A stretch of 64,000 bases of DNA, taken from contig JBAGJB010000232.1 of NCBI GenBank assembly GCA_037577475.1, forward strand, positions 201,001-265,000. Direction: 5' to 3'. The stretch's first letter is position 1. Each line of letters starts with the position of its first letter. The notes under the pieces were generated by a model. That model searched no databases and was not told the DNA's origin. It saw only the letters and a list, made by a program, of their open reading frames with translations. The stretch is from Chaunax sp. Z400. Its lineage: Eukaryota > Chordata > Actinopteri > Lophiiformes > Chaunacidae. Shown piece by piece: positions 9,478 to 21,800 of this stretch. A program made the translations under genes and the position numbers.

Positions 9478-11841
9478 CTAGTCGGCTGTGGCTCCGTCTT
9501 CAGGTTCATACCGCTGCAGCTAGAGAGACGGAGAAGAGAGGACATCGACCTTAATTTGATTATTTATGTCACAAAATACAAGTGACACAACTATCATATC
9601 ACAAGAATATCCTAAACAGAGCTATACTGTAAGATGTGAACGATCTTAGCATGAAACTGTTGTAATCCTGTCCTGTTAGTGACCCTAAACGTCTCGTGAC
9701 AGGTTTAGAGTTTTTGCTTTCTTTCCATAGATATTTATAATTATTTAGAACCTCAAAAAAAGAGTCACTGTTTATGGCAGCATTCAAATTAATTTCCTTA
9801 GATTTCTTGATGTTTAACTGAAATCGAGTGGCCACCTGACACAAATCAACAAACGCATACACACACATTCAGGATACTTTGGCTAACAACCACGGAGTCA
9901 GCAGACATTAAAACATCACATGAGCCACTCCCACATTTGTGTTTATAAAGAGTCAATAGAAGTGGAGATAAAGTGCTCCTTCATTGGTAATAACATGTGC
10001 AGAGACAAAGTTAGGTGTTTTAAACGGTGTGAAATGACGAACGACTTGAACGACCACAAGCAGGAAAAGCTTACCCTTGTTCTGAGGTCTTTGTTTTCCT
10101 CTGCCAGACTCGCACACCTTTGCCTCAGGTCAATCACCTCCTGCTGCAGGACCTCGGTGTCTGCTGAATTCAGGTCAGCGACACCCAGATGCTCCTTGAC
10201 AAATCTGGGAGGAGCTGGTTAAAGAATCCAAAGCAAACTGTGGCTCTTTAATCAATATTTCTCTGTATTAATATTGGTGTTTACAGTGATGGGTGGTGAG
10301 CTTGAGTCCAAGGCTCAATTGACTATTAAACCAAGAAGACAATTTCTATCACTTAGTGGTTTGAAAGAGTCTTGTGTAGAAGGATACTCCAGAGCATTGG
10401 AGGGCCTCTTTCGTTGCTCATACAAAGCCACTAGAACTAAATTCCAGGGGGAGAGAAATAGAAACAAGTTAAAAAATATGTCAAAGAATTGTGGCAAATA
10501 TATCAAATCAAATATCAAATGTCGATACATTTTGGATACTGACAAAATCTGATGGTGAAACTGAGTCAGCAGCAAATGTCTTGTTTACTCATTCTTTGAT
10601 TAGACATGGCCTAAGGTAAATAACTTATTATTGTGTTTAGGTTAAGTTATTATACTGCTCCGTTGTGTTAGGAAACAATTAAAATTGATGCATCCGAGGA
10701 TCTTGGAATTATGTTATTTGTTTAGTGAGAAAGAAATGGTTCAATAGAACATTCTTATATTCCTACATCAGTGCGGCAACTCAGCTACTGTGTTGCCCAC
10801 ATGACCACTTCCTTTCTAAACTAACCCCCCAAAAAAGGAACAAGGATTGGGGAGAAAATGACATCTGCAAGAATGTCACAGCTGGGGCAACATGACCGGG
10901 ATTGTGCTATTGGGCATGATGGAGGCGGTTCTTTAACACTGGATTGTGCAGCCATGAGCCGCGACCCGAACGTTATCGGAAACCTGTGGCGTCGGTCGAG
11001 TGAGCGAGTTCAACGGCGTGAGCATCCTCCACAGACTCAGCATCAACTCTGGGCAGCTCTGACTGAAGAGGGGCTGGAGGTTGTGGCTGTAGTCAATGGT
11101 GATGGGGGACAAACTAATTGCTGATTGTGTAAAATGTTTTATATTATTTCACCTGAGAAATTTATGGTGCCATAAATTGTTGGTGCTGTTTATGTTAGGA
11201 TCTCTTTGTTTGTATTGCTGATTACATAATTAAGATAATAATTGAAAGTTAATAAGGAATAAAAAACCAGGTTGCTTTTTTTTTTCTCCATACAAAAAAT
11301 ACTAACCAAGCAAAAATTACACACAAACAAAGTGATGTGTTTTTAAATCTACGGAGTGTATTTCCAGTTCAGTCCTTTCATCTGTTGATCATCTCTGAAT
11401 GAAAAGTTTCATTTGTAACTTTGCTTTAAAGTCTCTTAACTTGTTTTATTATTTTTCATACAATAACAAAGTGAAGTTTGCGCATTGTTGCCAGGCCCAG
11501 TAAGGGAAGACCTCCAGAGAGAGAAACGTTCCATACCAGTGGTAAGACTGTCAACAACACCAGCTTTCTCCAAGTATCTCCGAAACTGTTCCCGTCTGGA
11601 GTCTGAAGCCTGGAGGAGGGACAGAAAGACATTGGTCTGTTTCCCAGCTTCGGTTTATCAAGAAACATTTACAATCCCAAAAGCTGCCATAGTTGTTCAG
11701 CTCACTCACCAAAAACACCTTGTGACATCCAGGGTTGCTAATATTAGCTTAGCTAGCTTACAGCTACTAGACAAAAGGTCTCTACACCGCATCAGTGTAA
11801 CATAAATCGACAGCAAACACACTTACCCTATGATGTGCCAT
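9478..11841 (-). CDS. mycbp: MYC-binding protein (AMY-1), five coding exons
   Basis: Assembled on the minus strand from coding exons 11841-11827, 11609-11537, 10436-10388, 10204-10075 and 9519-9478. All have GT-AG borders and the phases agree, giving 102 residues (human MYCBP has 103). Recognisable blocks are MAHHRASDSRREQFRRYLEK, then VLVALYEQ, NALEFVKEHLG, a C-terminal coiled-coil stretch (LRQRCASLAEENKDL) and the tail LQRYEP. The protein binds the MYC N-terminal region and also AKAPs and ciliary or sperm flagellar partners, so it is cytoplasmic and nuclear. Its start codon lies head-to-head with rragc, about 1.05 kb away. Two exons are below 50 nt and easily missed by frame-based scans. 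Confidence 0.93.
10860..11110 (+). pseudogene. Tc1-like transposase fragment (possible)
   Basis: An 88-codon frame contains SRDPNVIGNLWRRSSERVQ followed by REHPPQTQHQLWAAL and EEG. This resembles the C-terminal part of Tc1-like transposases (SPDLNPIEHLWD..., then PPxxxxQL...AL.EEW). The first Asp of the DPN motif is retained, and the rest is degenerate. It lies inside mycbp intron 2. The call rests on motif spacing only. Confidence 0.45.
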
Positions 11842-12889
11842 AATTACGTTGACTTCCCTCTTATAGATACTATGATTTGTGTCACGCCTGATCTTGTCCA
11901 AGCACTTTGAGAAAGCGGTTAAATTGTCGGGCGGAAAAGTTAAGTTTCGTTTAACATCACGTCCTTCCTTCAAGCAAGTGGTCCACGGGGTTTGATGCTG
12001 CCTTCAAGTACTCCACGTAAAAACAGACAATATATATCAACCATGACAACAGACTAGAGAAAAACAAGACGTCGACATACCCTGATGGTTTTATTTTTCT
12101 GTGTGGGCTGGGATCATGTCTTTAGTGCTTCTAGAAATCGTAAAGACACAGCCACGGCGCTGGAAAGAAGGCATGTTTTATTAAATTTCAATAGACATTC
12201 TGTTTCGGAATGGAAAACATGCGTATCATAGACCTCCGTGGAAAATGCTTCCACATCCCTTGTCAGATTCATTTCTATGTATTTGACTTAACATATGCCG
12301 CAGAGTAAAAAGAAGATTGTGAAATGTTTGAGTGATATTAACGGGCTATACCGACATTTTTGAAAAATATGATTTTCTTAACTTTACTGTAATGCATTTC
12401 TGCCGCCATCTGCTTGTAATGTTGGGGAACAACAGGGCTGCTCACTCTGGTTCGTTTTTAACAACCTCGTTTAAATGTTCTCTTTTTAATCAGCAAAAAA
12501 AAGTACACGATTTTTGTATTTATTGTTACAAACTCGAATGGATTTGAACTGTTGTATCGAGAGTGCGTTTATGTGCTTCTCCGGGTGACAGCGACAATCA
12601 TCACGAGAGTGACAGGTGGTTCGATCAATCATTTGTGGAATTTTCAATCCAACAGCGAATCGGAATCAAGGAGTGGGACCTATGAGCGAGTTGTTTTCAA
12701 GAGAGAGGAAATCCTAAGGAAATGTGTGGGATCATGCTCTGTATTTCCAAGTAGCCTGGGCATTATTGACAAACTATCTCCATTGTTTGACGTTAGTTTG
12801 TGGTTCATATCGATCTTCTGATACAAAACACAGGTGTGGTGACCGACAAATAAGGGGGGACGAGGGGAAGCTGCTGTCGTTAGGTCAAA
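11842..12889. promoter_or_regulatory. head-to-head mycbp/rragc intergenic (shared promoter) region
   Basis: The start codons of mycbp (minus) and rragc (plus) diverge across about 1,050 bp. The half near rragc (12.55-12.89 kb) is richer in CpG and holds the presumed rragc 5' UTR. No clear TATA box was identified. Shared regulation is inferred from geometry alone. Confidence 0.5.
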
Positions 12890-15800
12890 ATGTCGATTCA
12901 GTACGAGGTGGAACAGCTGAGTGACAGCTACGGAGTTGCAGACTCGTTCCCCAAAGAGTTCGGTTATGGTGAAGAGGAGGCCGACATCGAGGGCAGCCCG
13001 GCGCCATCCGACAGCAAACCGAGAATCCTGCTTATGGGTTTGAGAAGAAGTGGCAAGTCGTCGATACAGAAGGTACGCCGAGATGTTAACTATTAGCTTT
13101 GCGAAGCGAGCCCCACGCAATTGAATGGGACGTTAGCAAGATAGCTAGCGAGGTTGTTTAGCATGTCCTAAGTGAGGATAACTAAGAACCAGCAGATAAC
13201 ATGTTTAGCTACAGGACAGTGGAGCAAGTGAGCTCAAAAAAAGCGTCCATGTAGCTCAGGGGTCACCAACCTTTTTGAAACTGAGAGCTACTTCATGGGT
13301 ACCGAGTCATACAAAGGGCTACCAGTTTGATACTCTCACCTGAAATAACAAATTTGCTCAGTATGCCATTAGTTATACATCATCTATAATGATTAATGAT
13401 ATTCCTCTATGAGAAGACACTGATCATATTAATCATTTCTCACAATAATTATCAACAATGAAATCAAGGTGGGAAACAGATCAATATTCAGCACTTTATC
13501 TCTTTAATCTCAGTAATGGTTAAATTGTCAGATGATCACTTACATCACATTTCATAGGAAAAATGTCCCATTTTCACTAGCCACCGACAAACTTTAACAA
13601 ATCATCAACTATATTGCACCATGTTTGAAAAAGTTATCAATAATGTAATGTTAAAGAAAAATCAACTTACATATTTTTAAATAAATGTTGTCACATTTTG
13701 AACTAATGACCAAATCTGCAGCATTTTTAACAAAATTATAACTGTTACATGTCATGAACACCCTTTTAAATTGAACACAATTCTTTATTATAATTAAACT
13801 TTGCCATGGCACTGCCATGTTGCCACTGACAACATTTGGTATTTGTTTCTTTGTTAGTGGGAAGACTGGCATTGCATGCTGTTCACCAGTGTACTGTAAT
13901 CTGGTGTGTAACTTGACACTGCAACTGTGAGTGAGTCTTTCAGATGTGCATCAGTGAGGCGTGTTCTGTGTTTGTTCTTGATGAAGTTCATGTCAGAAAA
14001 CGCTGATTCACAGAGATAGGTTGAACTAAACAGGCTGGCAACCTTCACAGCTGCTGTGCATACACCACTGTACTTCTCTGTGTCAACAAGGCACCAAAAG
14101 TTTGGTGCAGTCTGGTAGGCTTTGAGGTGTAGGTCACTTTGCAGCGTTATGATTTCCATCTCCACCTGTCCAGCATCCAAGTTGAATGTTGCACTTAGTT
14201 TCTCAGCAAAGCATGTTGTGTCCACATTCATGAAAGGGTTGGAAATGAATGACACACATGGAGAGGGTGGAGATTAGATCGGTTCCATTTTTCTCTTCTT
14301 TAAGTACAGTGTTAGCGATTATCATCATTGCTTCTTTGACAACTTCTCCATCAGAAAATGCCTTCTTCTTCTTGATCAGAAAATGTGTAGCTCTAAACGA
14401 GGCTTCAGTTGCTTTTTGTGACTTCTTCGCCGGCCTCGTGAAAAAAGACTGTTGCTTACCCAAAGCTGCCTTTAGCTCACTGGCTTTTTCTGGCCGTAGT
14501 GAGCTTCCCGGTAGGTAGTTAGCATGGTAGCTTTTGTGACACGTAGTGAAGTGTCTCTCAACATTGTGCCGCTTTGCCGTCGCCACAGTCGACCCGCAAA
14601 TGAGACACACGCAGGTTTCTTTCACAGACGTAAAAAAGAACTCCTCCTCCCATTCGTTGTGAAAGTGATATTTTTTCTTCCTTTTTTCTGCCATGTTTTT
14701 GGGGTAAGAACCTGCATTCAGCTCATCTTTGCTGCGCCGCTAGCTTACTCTCCACCACTGGTTTTGTCACGCGCACAATACAGACCTTTGAACTAGAGTA
14801 GGTCAGAGTTCACCTAAACTTATCTAAACTTCATATAATGAACATATTTTCAAGTTATTGTCATTTTTAAATCTATATAAATGCAAGTGTGATTATAAAA
14901 GAATAGCAACAGAATAAAATAAAATTTTAGACGCGGCTCACTAGTAAGTTGTGCTATTTTTAGAGCAGGCCTGCGGGCGACTCATTAAGTCCTTGGGGGC
15001 GACCTGGTGCCCGCGGGCACCGTGTCGGTGACCCGTAGTACTTAGCCTTCAATGGAAGCTAACGTCAGTGTAGCTGTATTAGTGAATGATTAACTAGGTG
15101 GACAGAGGATAGGCGAATCTTTACTGATATGTGGACACAGAGCATGTGACTGTCGTGTTAAAAACCTGTCCAACATGCCAAATATATCTTGGTCCAACCC
15201 AGCTGTAATGCATAGGGCAGGACTGATGTGCTGCTCTCACATGACCGCAAGCTGACCACACCTTCCAACCTGCAAGTCACAACACTAAATCAGTGCACCA
15301 GTCACCACAGCACCTGCAGTTTGATCATTGTATTCGTTGCACGTAAATCATGGCCTGATTGATCAATTATAGTGGGTTCTGGGAGAAAGGATTTTTATTG
15401 TAGATAGGTTCCTCTCACCTTCATGTTCACATTAAGTCCAGAGCAGCCGGTGCTCCCAGTGTTTTACCCAGAACATTTTCTCAGACAGAGGAATAAACTT
15501 GCCATATCCTGATGGAGCTTGTCTTGTGATCAATTTAATTGAAAGAAAAGGGCCTACACACTTCCCTGCATGATTAACATCAGAATATTTTTATGATACT
15601 CATAGTAGTGGTCTTCTTTTTAGGTAAGATGATGTAAGATTCCTTGATTGAAATGCCTTTTCTAAATGTGTGATCCTGCAAGACTAGTTATCTCACTCCT
15701 GCTTTTCAAGTCTACCACTTTCAGACTGGCACTGTGGTTGAATAATAGATGAAATGCTTGTGTGCCCTCAATGATATTTTATTATTTATGTGAAAATTCA

Positions 15801-18800
15801 AAGGGGAAGTGGCATCAGGCTGTATATAGCGTGATACTCCAGGAGCCTTTCCTACAGATGTAGCCTGAAGAAACAAAAGTAAAGAATTGCGGTTACTTGT
15901 GCTGAAGTGCTCCCGCGCTGTTTCACCACAATCCACACACACACTGTCAAGTCTCAGATTAATGCTTCCCTGTAAACCCCCAGTATGGGCTGAAAAATCC
16001 ATGTGATTTGGCTTTTTGCTGGCTCATTGGCCTGCGACCTGTGGCCCACATACTTATTCAGAATGGCAGTGCTGGAGGAAACACTCCTAGGTCTTCTACC
16101 ATCACCTACTACAACTTATATTCTACCTGTTACTGTATTCATAAGACCAACACCCTGTTCAACCCTTGACCTCACCCTACAGATGCATTCTGCTGTTTTA
16201 AAGCAGGCCGCATTAATGTGCTGAATGGAAAGTTGCATGTGTTGCATCAGATGAGTGTGACGCCTGAATTTCTTCGTGCTCGAATTATACAACCAGCCAA
16301 AGTAAAGTGCATTTTGCATATTTTAAGTTAAATGCATTGATCGACTGAACTTTAAGAGCAAGATTAAGAATGTAGATCATAAATAATATGAAATTTTAGA
16401 AAATATAAAATGTAGAAAAGAATAAAATTTGAACCTTGGCTTTTGGTATACAATATAAACTGAAGCCTATATGCTATAGTCAATAGTCCTTGGCAAACCA
16501 TTGCTTTCCACCTTGTATTAGAACACAGTTGGAACTAAACCTTGATTAAGAGGCTGCAGTAGATAATCATTTCATGTTTTTTTTAGCACTTCTGGGGAGT
16601 GTCATCACACTCGTATATTGTGTGGACTGCTGGAAAGAGCAAGTTTCATACACATACAGTATGAATGCATATTCACACGCAGCACGGATATCTTCTCATC
16701 GGACTTCCTGAGAGCTGCAGTACACGAACAGCATTGCCAGTCGGCGTTCATCGAACAAAATAAATAGCTGTATTTTCCCCTCTCAAGTCACAGAACACAA
16801 ACCCAGGAGTGGCTGCAAAACAGACACCGACAGCTCAGCTACAGGTTAGCGTGACAGACGGACTAGAGAGAGAGAGAGAGAGAGAGAGATGCACTGCAGA
16901 CTAGCACATCAAGTTGACATTTCTGTTATTTGCTGACATCAAACTTGCAGGGGAAAACAAGCTCGCCTGATTGCCGTACCCGCACAGGAGGATGGTTCCG
17001 CTTCATCCTTTCATGGAAGTTGTAAACATTGACACCAACATGTCAATGATTGACACCCGCTTTTGATAGGAAGGGGGAGGTGGGGGCCACAGTGAGCGCT
17101 GCACACAGTGTGTGTGTTTGTGTGTGTGTGTTTGGTGTGTGTGTACAGCAAGGGGTGGGGAGACTGACTGGAAATGAAAGATGCACAGAATATAATGTTT
17201 ATCTTTAATGTTATGAATAATATTTTCAGTTCATTATGAGGCTGTGGCAGGACAAACTGACTGTCACAGTCTTCGTAATAAATGGGAAAGACTCATGTTA
17301 ATTTCATAATCAATGCATTTAATAAAAATAAACACAGTTGGTGCAAGTGTGTTTGAAATTGCAATATACTGTGGTATTTTTGTGTTGATTATTTCTCCAC
17401 TTGACTAAAGCTAATTGAAAGGGGCTTTAAAATAGTTACATGGGTTATGTGTATCTCCTGCTTTCAGCACTCTCTTATTTTTGGATTTATCTTGTACTTA
17501 TTATTATTTTAGGACTCCAGCTCACCCACATCGAATCACCAAGACAAGTGATCTGCATTTATTCCACTTAAAGATGATCATAACTCTGATTTCAGGTGGT
17601 GTTCCACAAAATGTCTCCCAATGAGACCTTGTCCCTGGAGAGCACCAACAAAATCTACAAGGACGACATCTCCAGCAGCTCCTTCGTCAACTTCCAGATC
17701 TGGGACTTCCCCGGGCAGGTCGACTTCTTCGACCCGACCTTCGACTACGAAATGATCTTCAGAGGAACCGGGGCTTTGATATTTGTCATCGACGCTCAGG
17801 TGAAGAACTGGGGGGGGGGGGAGAGTAGAAAAAAATCTTTCAAATGCCCTGACTGAAAATGTCAATTTCTGCATTTCCTCTTTCTGTGTTTTTTACTGAC
17901 TGGACATAACATTTTACTTATACAAAACCTGACAATATTTGGACCCAGTTTCACACGTTTTCTTTCCATTTACCAAAGGTGAAACTGCACACACAAAGAC
18001 AACATTTTGCTCATAAAGTACTGTGGAAGCCCTCGAGAATAAACTCAGTGATGAACTGCCAGAGCTGCCTGGATAAAAAGACCAATTACGGGCCACGGCT
18101 TTTATGCCAATACTATCCACTTGATAGCACTAAGTGCTATTAAGAAGTAACCTCAAGATACAATTTCAGCCATAGCTGATCTGAATGCAGGGTTTATTTG
18201 CACTCGAGGAGGTGCATCAGATACAAATCGCTTCATTTGAGGATACTTGTTTTTGTCTTACTGTTTTGGAAGACAACACTGTGGTACATTTCCTCATACA
18301 TGTTGTCTGTTTCACACTTATATAAGCAGTGTGTCTTGACCTTCTTGTTCCTTTTACTGACGGCAATTAGCCCCGGCATATGCATTATAATTGCAATTTA
18401 GCTTTTGTGTCTAATTTGAAGCTGCACAGAAACATTGAGGCACTCGTCCAAGTCATATGCTGTTTTCATGCTATCTAAATGCTCAGTGAAGTGTGATTAT
18501 TTGTTCTCAATTCATGGAACTCTGTACAGTATAGCAGAAGTAAAGGTGCGATGGTGTGCATGAATGCATTCGCAGGAGAAGTTTGATATGAAATAGAGAC
18601 AGTATGGGACTTGGAAGTTTTCCGTTTTCTTTTGCATTCATGGCCAACTTCACGATTCCCTTTTTAACACGTTGCCTTCTTACTCTTTAGGATGATTACG
18701 TGGAAGCCCTGGGCAGGCTTCACCTCACGGTGTCGCAGGCCTACCGAGTCAATCCAGAGATCAACTTCGAGGTGTTTATCCACAAAGTGGACGGCCTATC

Positions 18801-21800
18801 AGATATTCACAAGATCGAAACCCAGGGGGACATCCACCAGAGAGCCAATGACGATCTGGCGGATGCTAGTTTGGAAAAGCTGCATCTCAGGTACGTCTTG
18901 TCTAACATTAATATTATTTTACTTCTACATCTGTGCTCGGGTAAAAAAAACAAAAAAAAGAAGACATTTCTTTCCTGCTACCTATGCAATCAGAAAGGAT
19001 GTTAATCTAGAGAGTCTCTTCAACTTATTGTGTCTTAAACACACTTCTACATATGGGCACCAGTGTTTTCTAGTAATCTGGCTCACACCTGTATTCTATG
19101 CATGTTTAGTCTTAGTTTCACTGTCATTTCTCTTTATTACAAAGCTATAGAAGGCTCCCCTTTCTCGTCGTGACACCAGAGACTGTCAATATAAGAATCT
19201 TTAAATATTTTTAGACCCATTCAAGAAGCTTCTATATTCTTGCAGGCCACAAGCTCCGCTGTGAGTTCTGTCCATATGCCTTCACACTGCAAAAAAAGAG
19301 TGTGAAGTAAAATACAAGAAATAAACACTGAATTTGAGGAGAAAAATGGCTTAATACTAGTGAAACTGTCTGTCTGTGCAGCAAGAAAATTTTACTTGTC
19401 AAGAAATCTTAAAATTAGTTGGTTCAGTCTAGAAATCAGTAGTCTCATAAAAAAAGGACATTTTTAAAACAATTCCACATCTAAGATTTGAAATCACTTA
19501 CAGATTGTCTTGTTTGAGGGCACTTTTGAAATTTTACATGATCCTCTATCTGCATATTGCAACATTAGATGCTTTTTCTTTCAGGTTTTTGTAATAATTG
19601 CAGCTCATCTTGTGATAAAGATGCTATAAAGGTTTGTGCCACCTTTTTAAAAAAAAAAAAAAAAATTTGAATCAGCTTCCCACTGACTTTATCTAATGAA
19701 AACAGAAGCTGTTAGACATGCAAGGAAGTAATTGGGTTATTTGGAAGTGGAGTTGCTAAGTTAAACATATTAATTCAGCATTTCTCTCAGCAGTTCTCGC
19801 TGCTAAAACAACTTCCTGCAGCCATTACAAATGGTAGATGTTAACATGTCGGCATAGAGTCCAAACAGCTGGTCACGCCTCCCACTGCATCAAATTTGAG
19901 TCGAGTTTGAAAGTGAAAGAAAAAAAAAAGGAAAAGAAAAAAGGCTGCGTTCACAAACGGCTTTCCTTTCAGTCGAGTCTACACTTGTAGTATAACATCG
20001 TCGCTGTCTGAGGAAGAGGACTTGTAGAACGTCTATTTTCTTTCTGTTCATCAGCAAGAACACGAGAGAACAGTCACAACTTGTCATCAGGGATGCGCTT
20101 CAATTGCCAAAACTCGACGGCACATATTGAAACTGAAATTGGCATGTTTGTTTGTGTGCGACACCGTAGTTAAACCTGGCCAGCTCTGTGGTTTCAGTAG
20201 TATTGTACAACACCCTGTTTCCTGCATACTCCCAATGTTACTGTGAGATTCCTCTTTGGCCCCTTAATGTGAAACAATGATGCGTCAGATACTATAGCTG
20301 TTAGGATTCAAGCTCCCAAAGGTCTGACATACTTACACACGAGATGTAAAAAGAAAGTGCAGCAAGTGTCATTTGGTTCATATTCTCTAACGTCATTGGA
20401 CAGTAGTTCACACTGTGGCTCCTTTTCTTAAATAAACCTCATGAATTGTGTGATTTGTTAAGTATTGTGGTCTTTTTTTTGTTTGTTTGTCAAATGTATG
20501 GATTTCTTTGCTTTTTGCCTTTTTTACCCTGTCAATTTTTTAATACCTGTGGCATATTGTGACCGATGGGCGACCAAAATAAGACCTGCACTTTTCCACG
20601 GAGTAACTGCAGCTCCTGCAGCTGTACTGATGTCTGGGCTCTTCAGGCACATGATTTACTATGTTTTATGTGTCGTGAGATGGTTCTTTATTCCGGTTAG
20701 ATATCCAGAGTGAGATGTATGTTGTTGCAGAGAAGGCCTTTTATTGGTGCTGTCTTTATTGCAATGCATTGCAAGGTTGAGCTCCTGCCAAGTGTCTGCA
20801 GACGGTTACTGGCTTCCTCGTGGGCTGACCTTTTTATTTATACTGTATATCTCACCAGCCAAAGTCTATAAGTCATGCGCGTCCAGTTTTGCCACAGTCA
20901 CGTTTTTGCTCACATTTGTTATTCCTGTTTTGTTTTTTTTCTGTCAGGTTTGAACGCTTCAGTTAAAACGCCTTATCATTCAGTGTCTGTCATGCGATCT
21001 CATGACCGTCTGTATTTTTTACCTGCTTTCAAAGCAAGTTTTGAGGAAGTGAGGAGCGTTTGCTACTGCTATCTGCTTATTCATTTCCTTCTTTTTTCCA
21101 TCTCATTCAGCTTTTACTTGACAAGTATTTACAACCGCTCCATCTTCGAGGCCTTCAGCAAAGTGGTGCAGAAGTTCATTCCTCAGCTGCCCACTCTGGA
21201 GAACCTTCTAAACATCTTCATTTCTGTAAGTAAACAGCAGCCAACACCTTGTTGACAACTCTTTATGTGCATGACGTGAGTCACTGCTAGCCCTGATGCT
21301 GCTGTATAGTCAGAAGCTCCTCCACTGCCTGTACAGTCCTTGAATGTAAATGCCAGTGTGTGAATGTTGCACAGGATTTCTAACTCGGAGACATTCTCAG
21401 TGATACATTTGAAATCATATTGACTGCCAATAACATCCAAAAAAAAAACCAAAAAACCCACTGCGTGAGATTTATCTAATCAACGTAACAAGCGGTTCCA
21501 CCTTACATGATGTGCCAAAATTGACTTCTTTTCCCAAGTGCTGTGAAGTCTTCTTACTATAGACGTTATATTTTATTTTTGAATTAAGTTAATTAGAAGT
21601 TCATCAAAGAGCGATTTAACGTTTGTCATCAAAAACTGTTCGTGGTGCAACGATATCTGTGCTTTCGTTTGGCTTTACTTTCCTCTCATTTTCCTAACTT
21701 CTCCCTCTTTTGCTCGTCTCTTCTTCTCCGAATGATATTCTTCACTGACAGAATTCAGGGATAGAGAAGGCCTTCCTGTTCGATGTGGTCAGTAAGATCT

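Larger units (their letters stand above)
13257..15038 (-). mobile_element. internally deleted hAT-family DNA transposon in rragc intron 1
   Basis: About 1.78 kb bounded by short inverted ends: CAGGGGTCACCAACCTTTTT at the left and ...GTGTCGGTGACCCGTAG at the right. These are typical of a hAT group in vertebrates. On the minus strand it encodes the two extremities of a BED-finger hAT transposase, with the whole middle (catalytic DDE and insertion domain) missing. No clean 8-bp target duplication is preserved. It is therefore non-autonomous and probably immobile. Confidence 0.8.

Noticed and set aside
10274..10552. Plus-strand frame over mycbp exon 3
   Set aside because: It is antisense to a confirmed mycbp exon.
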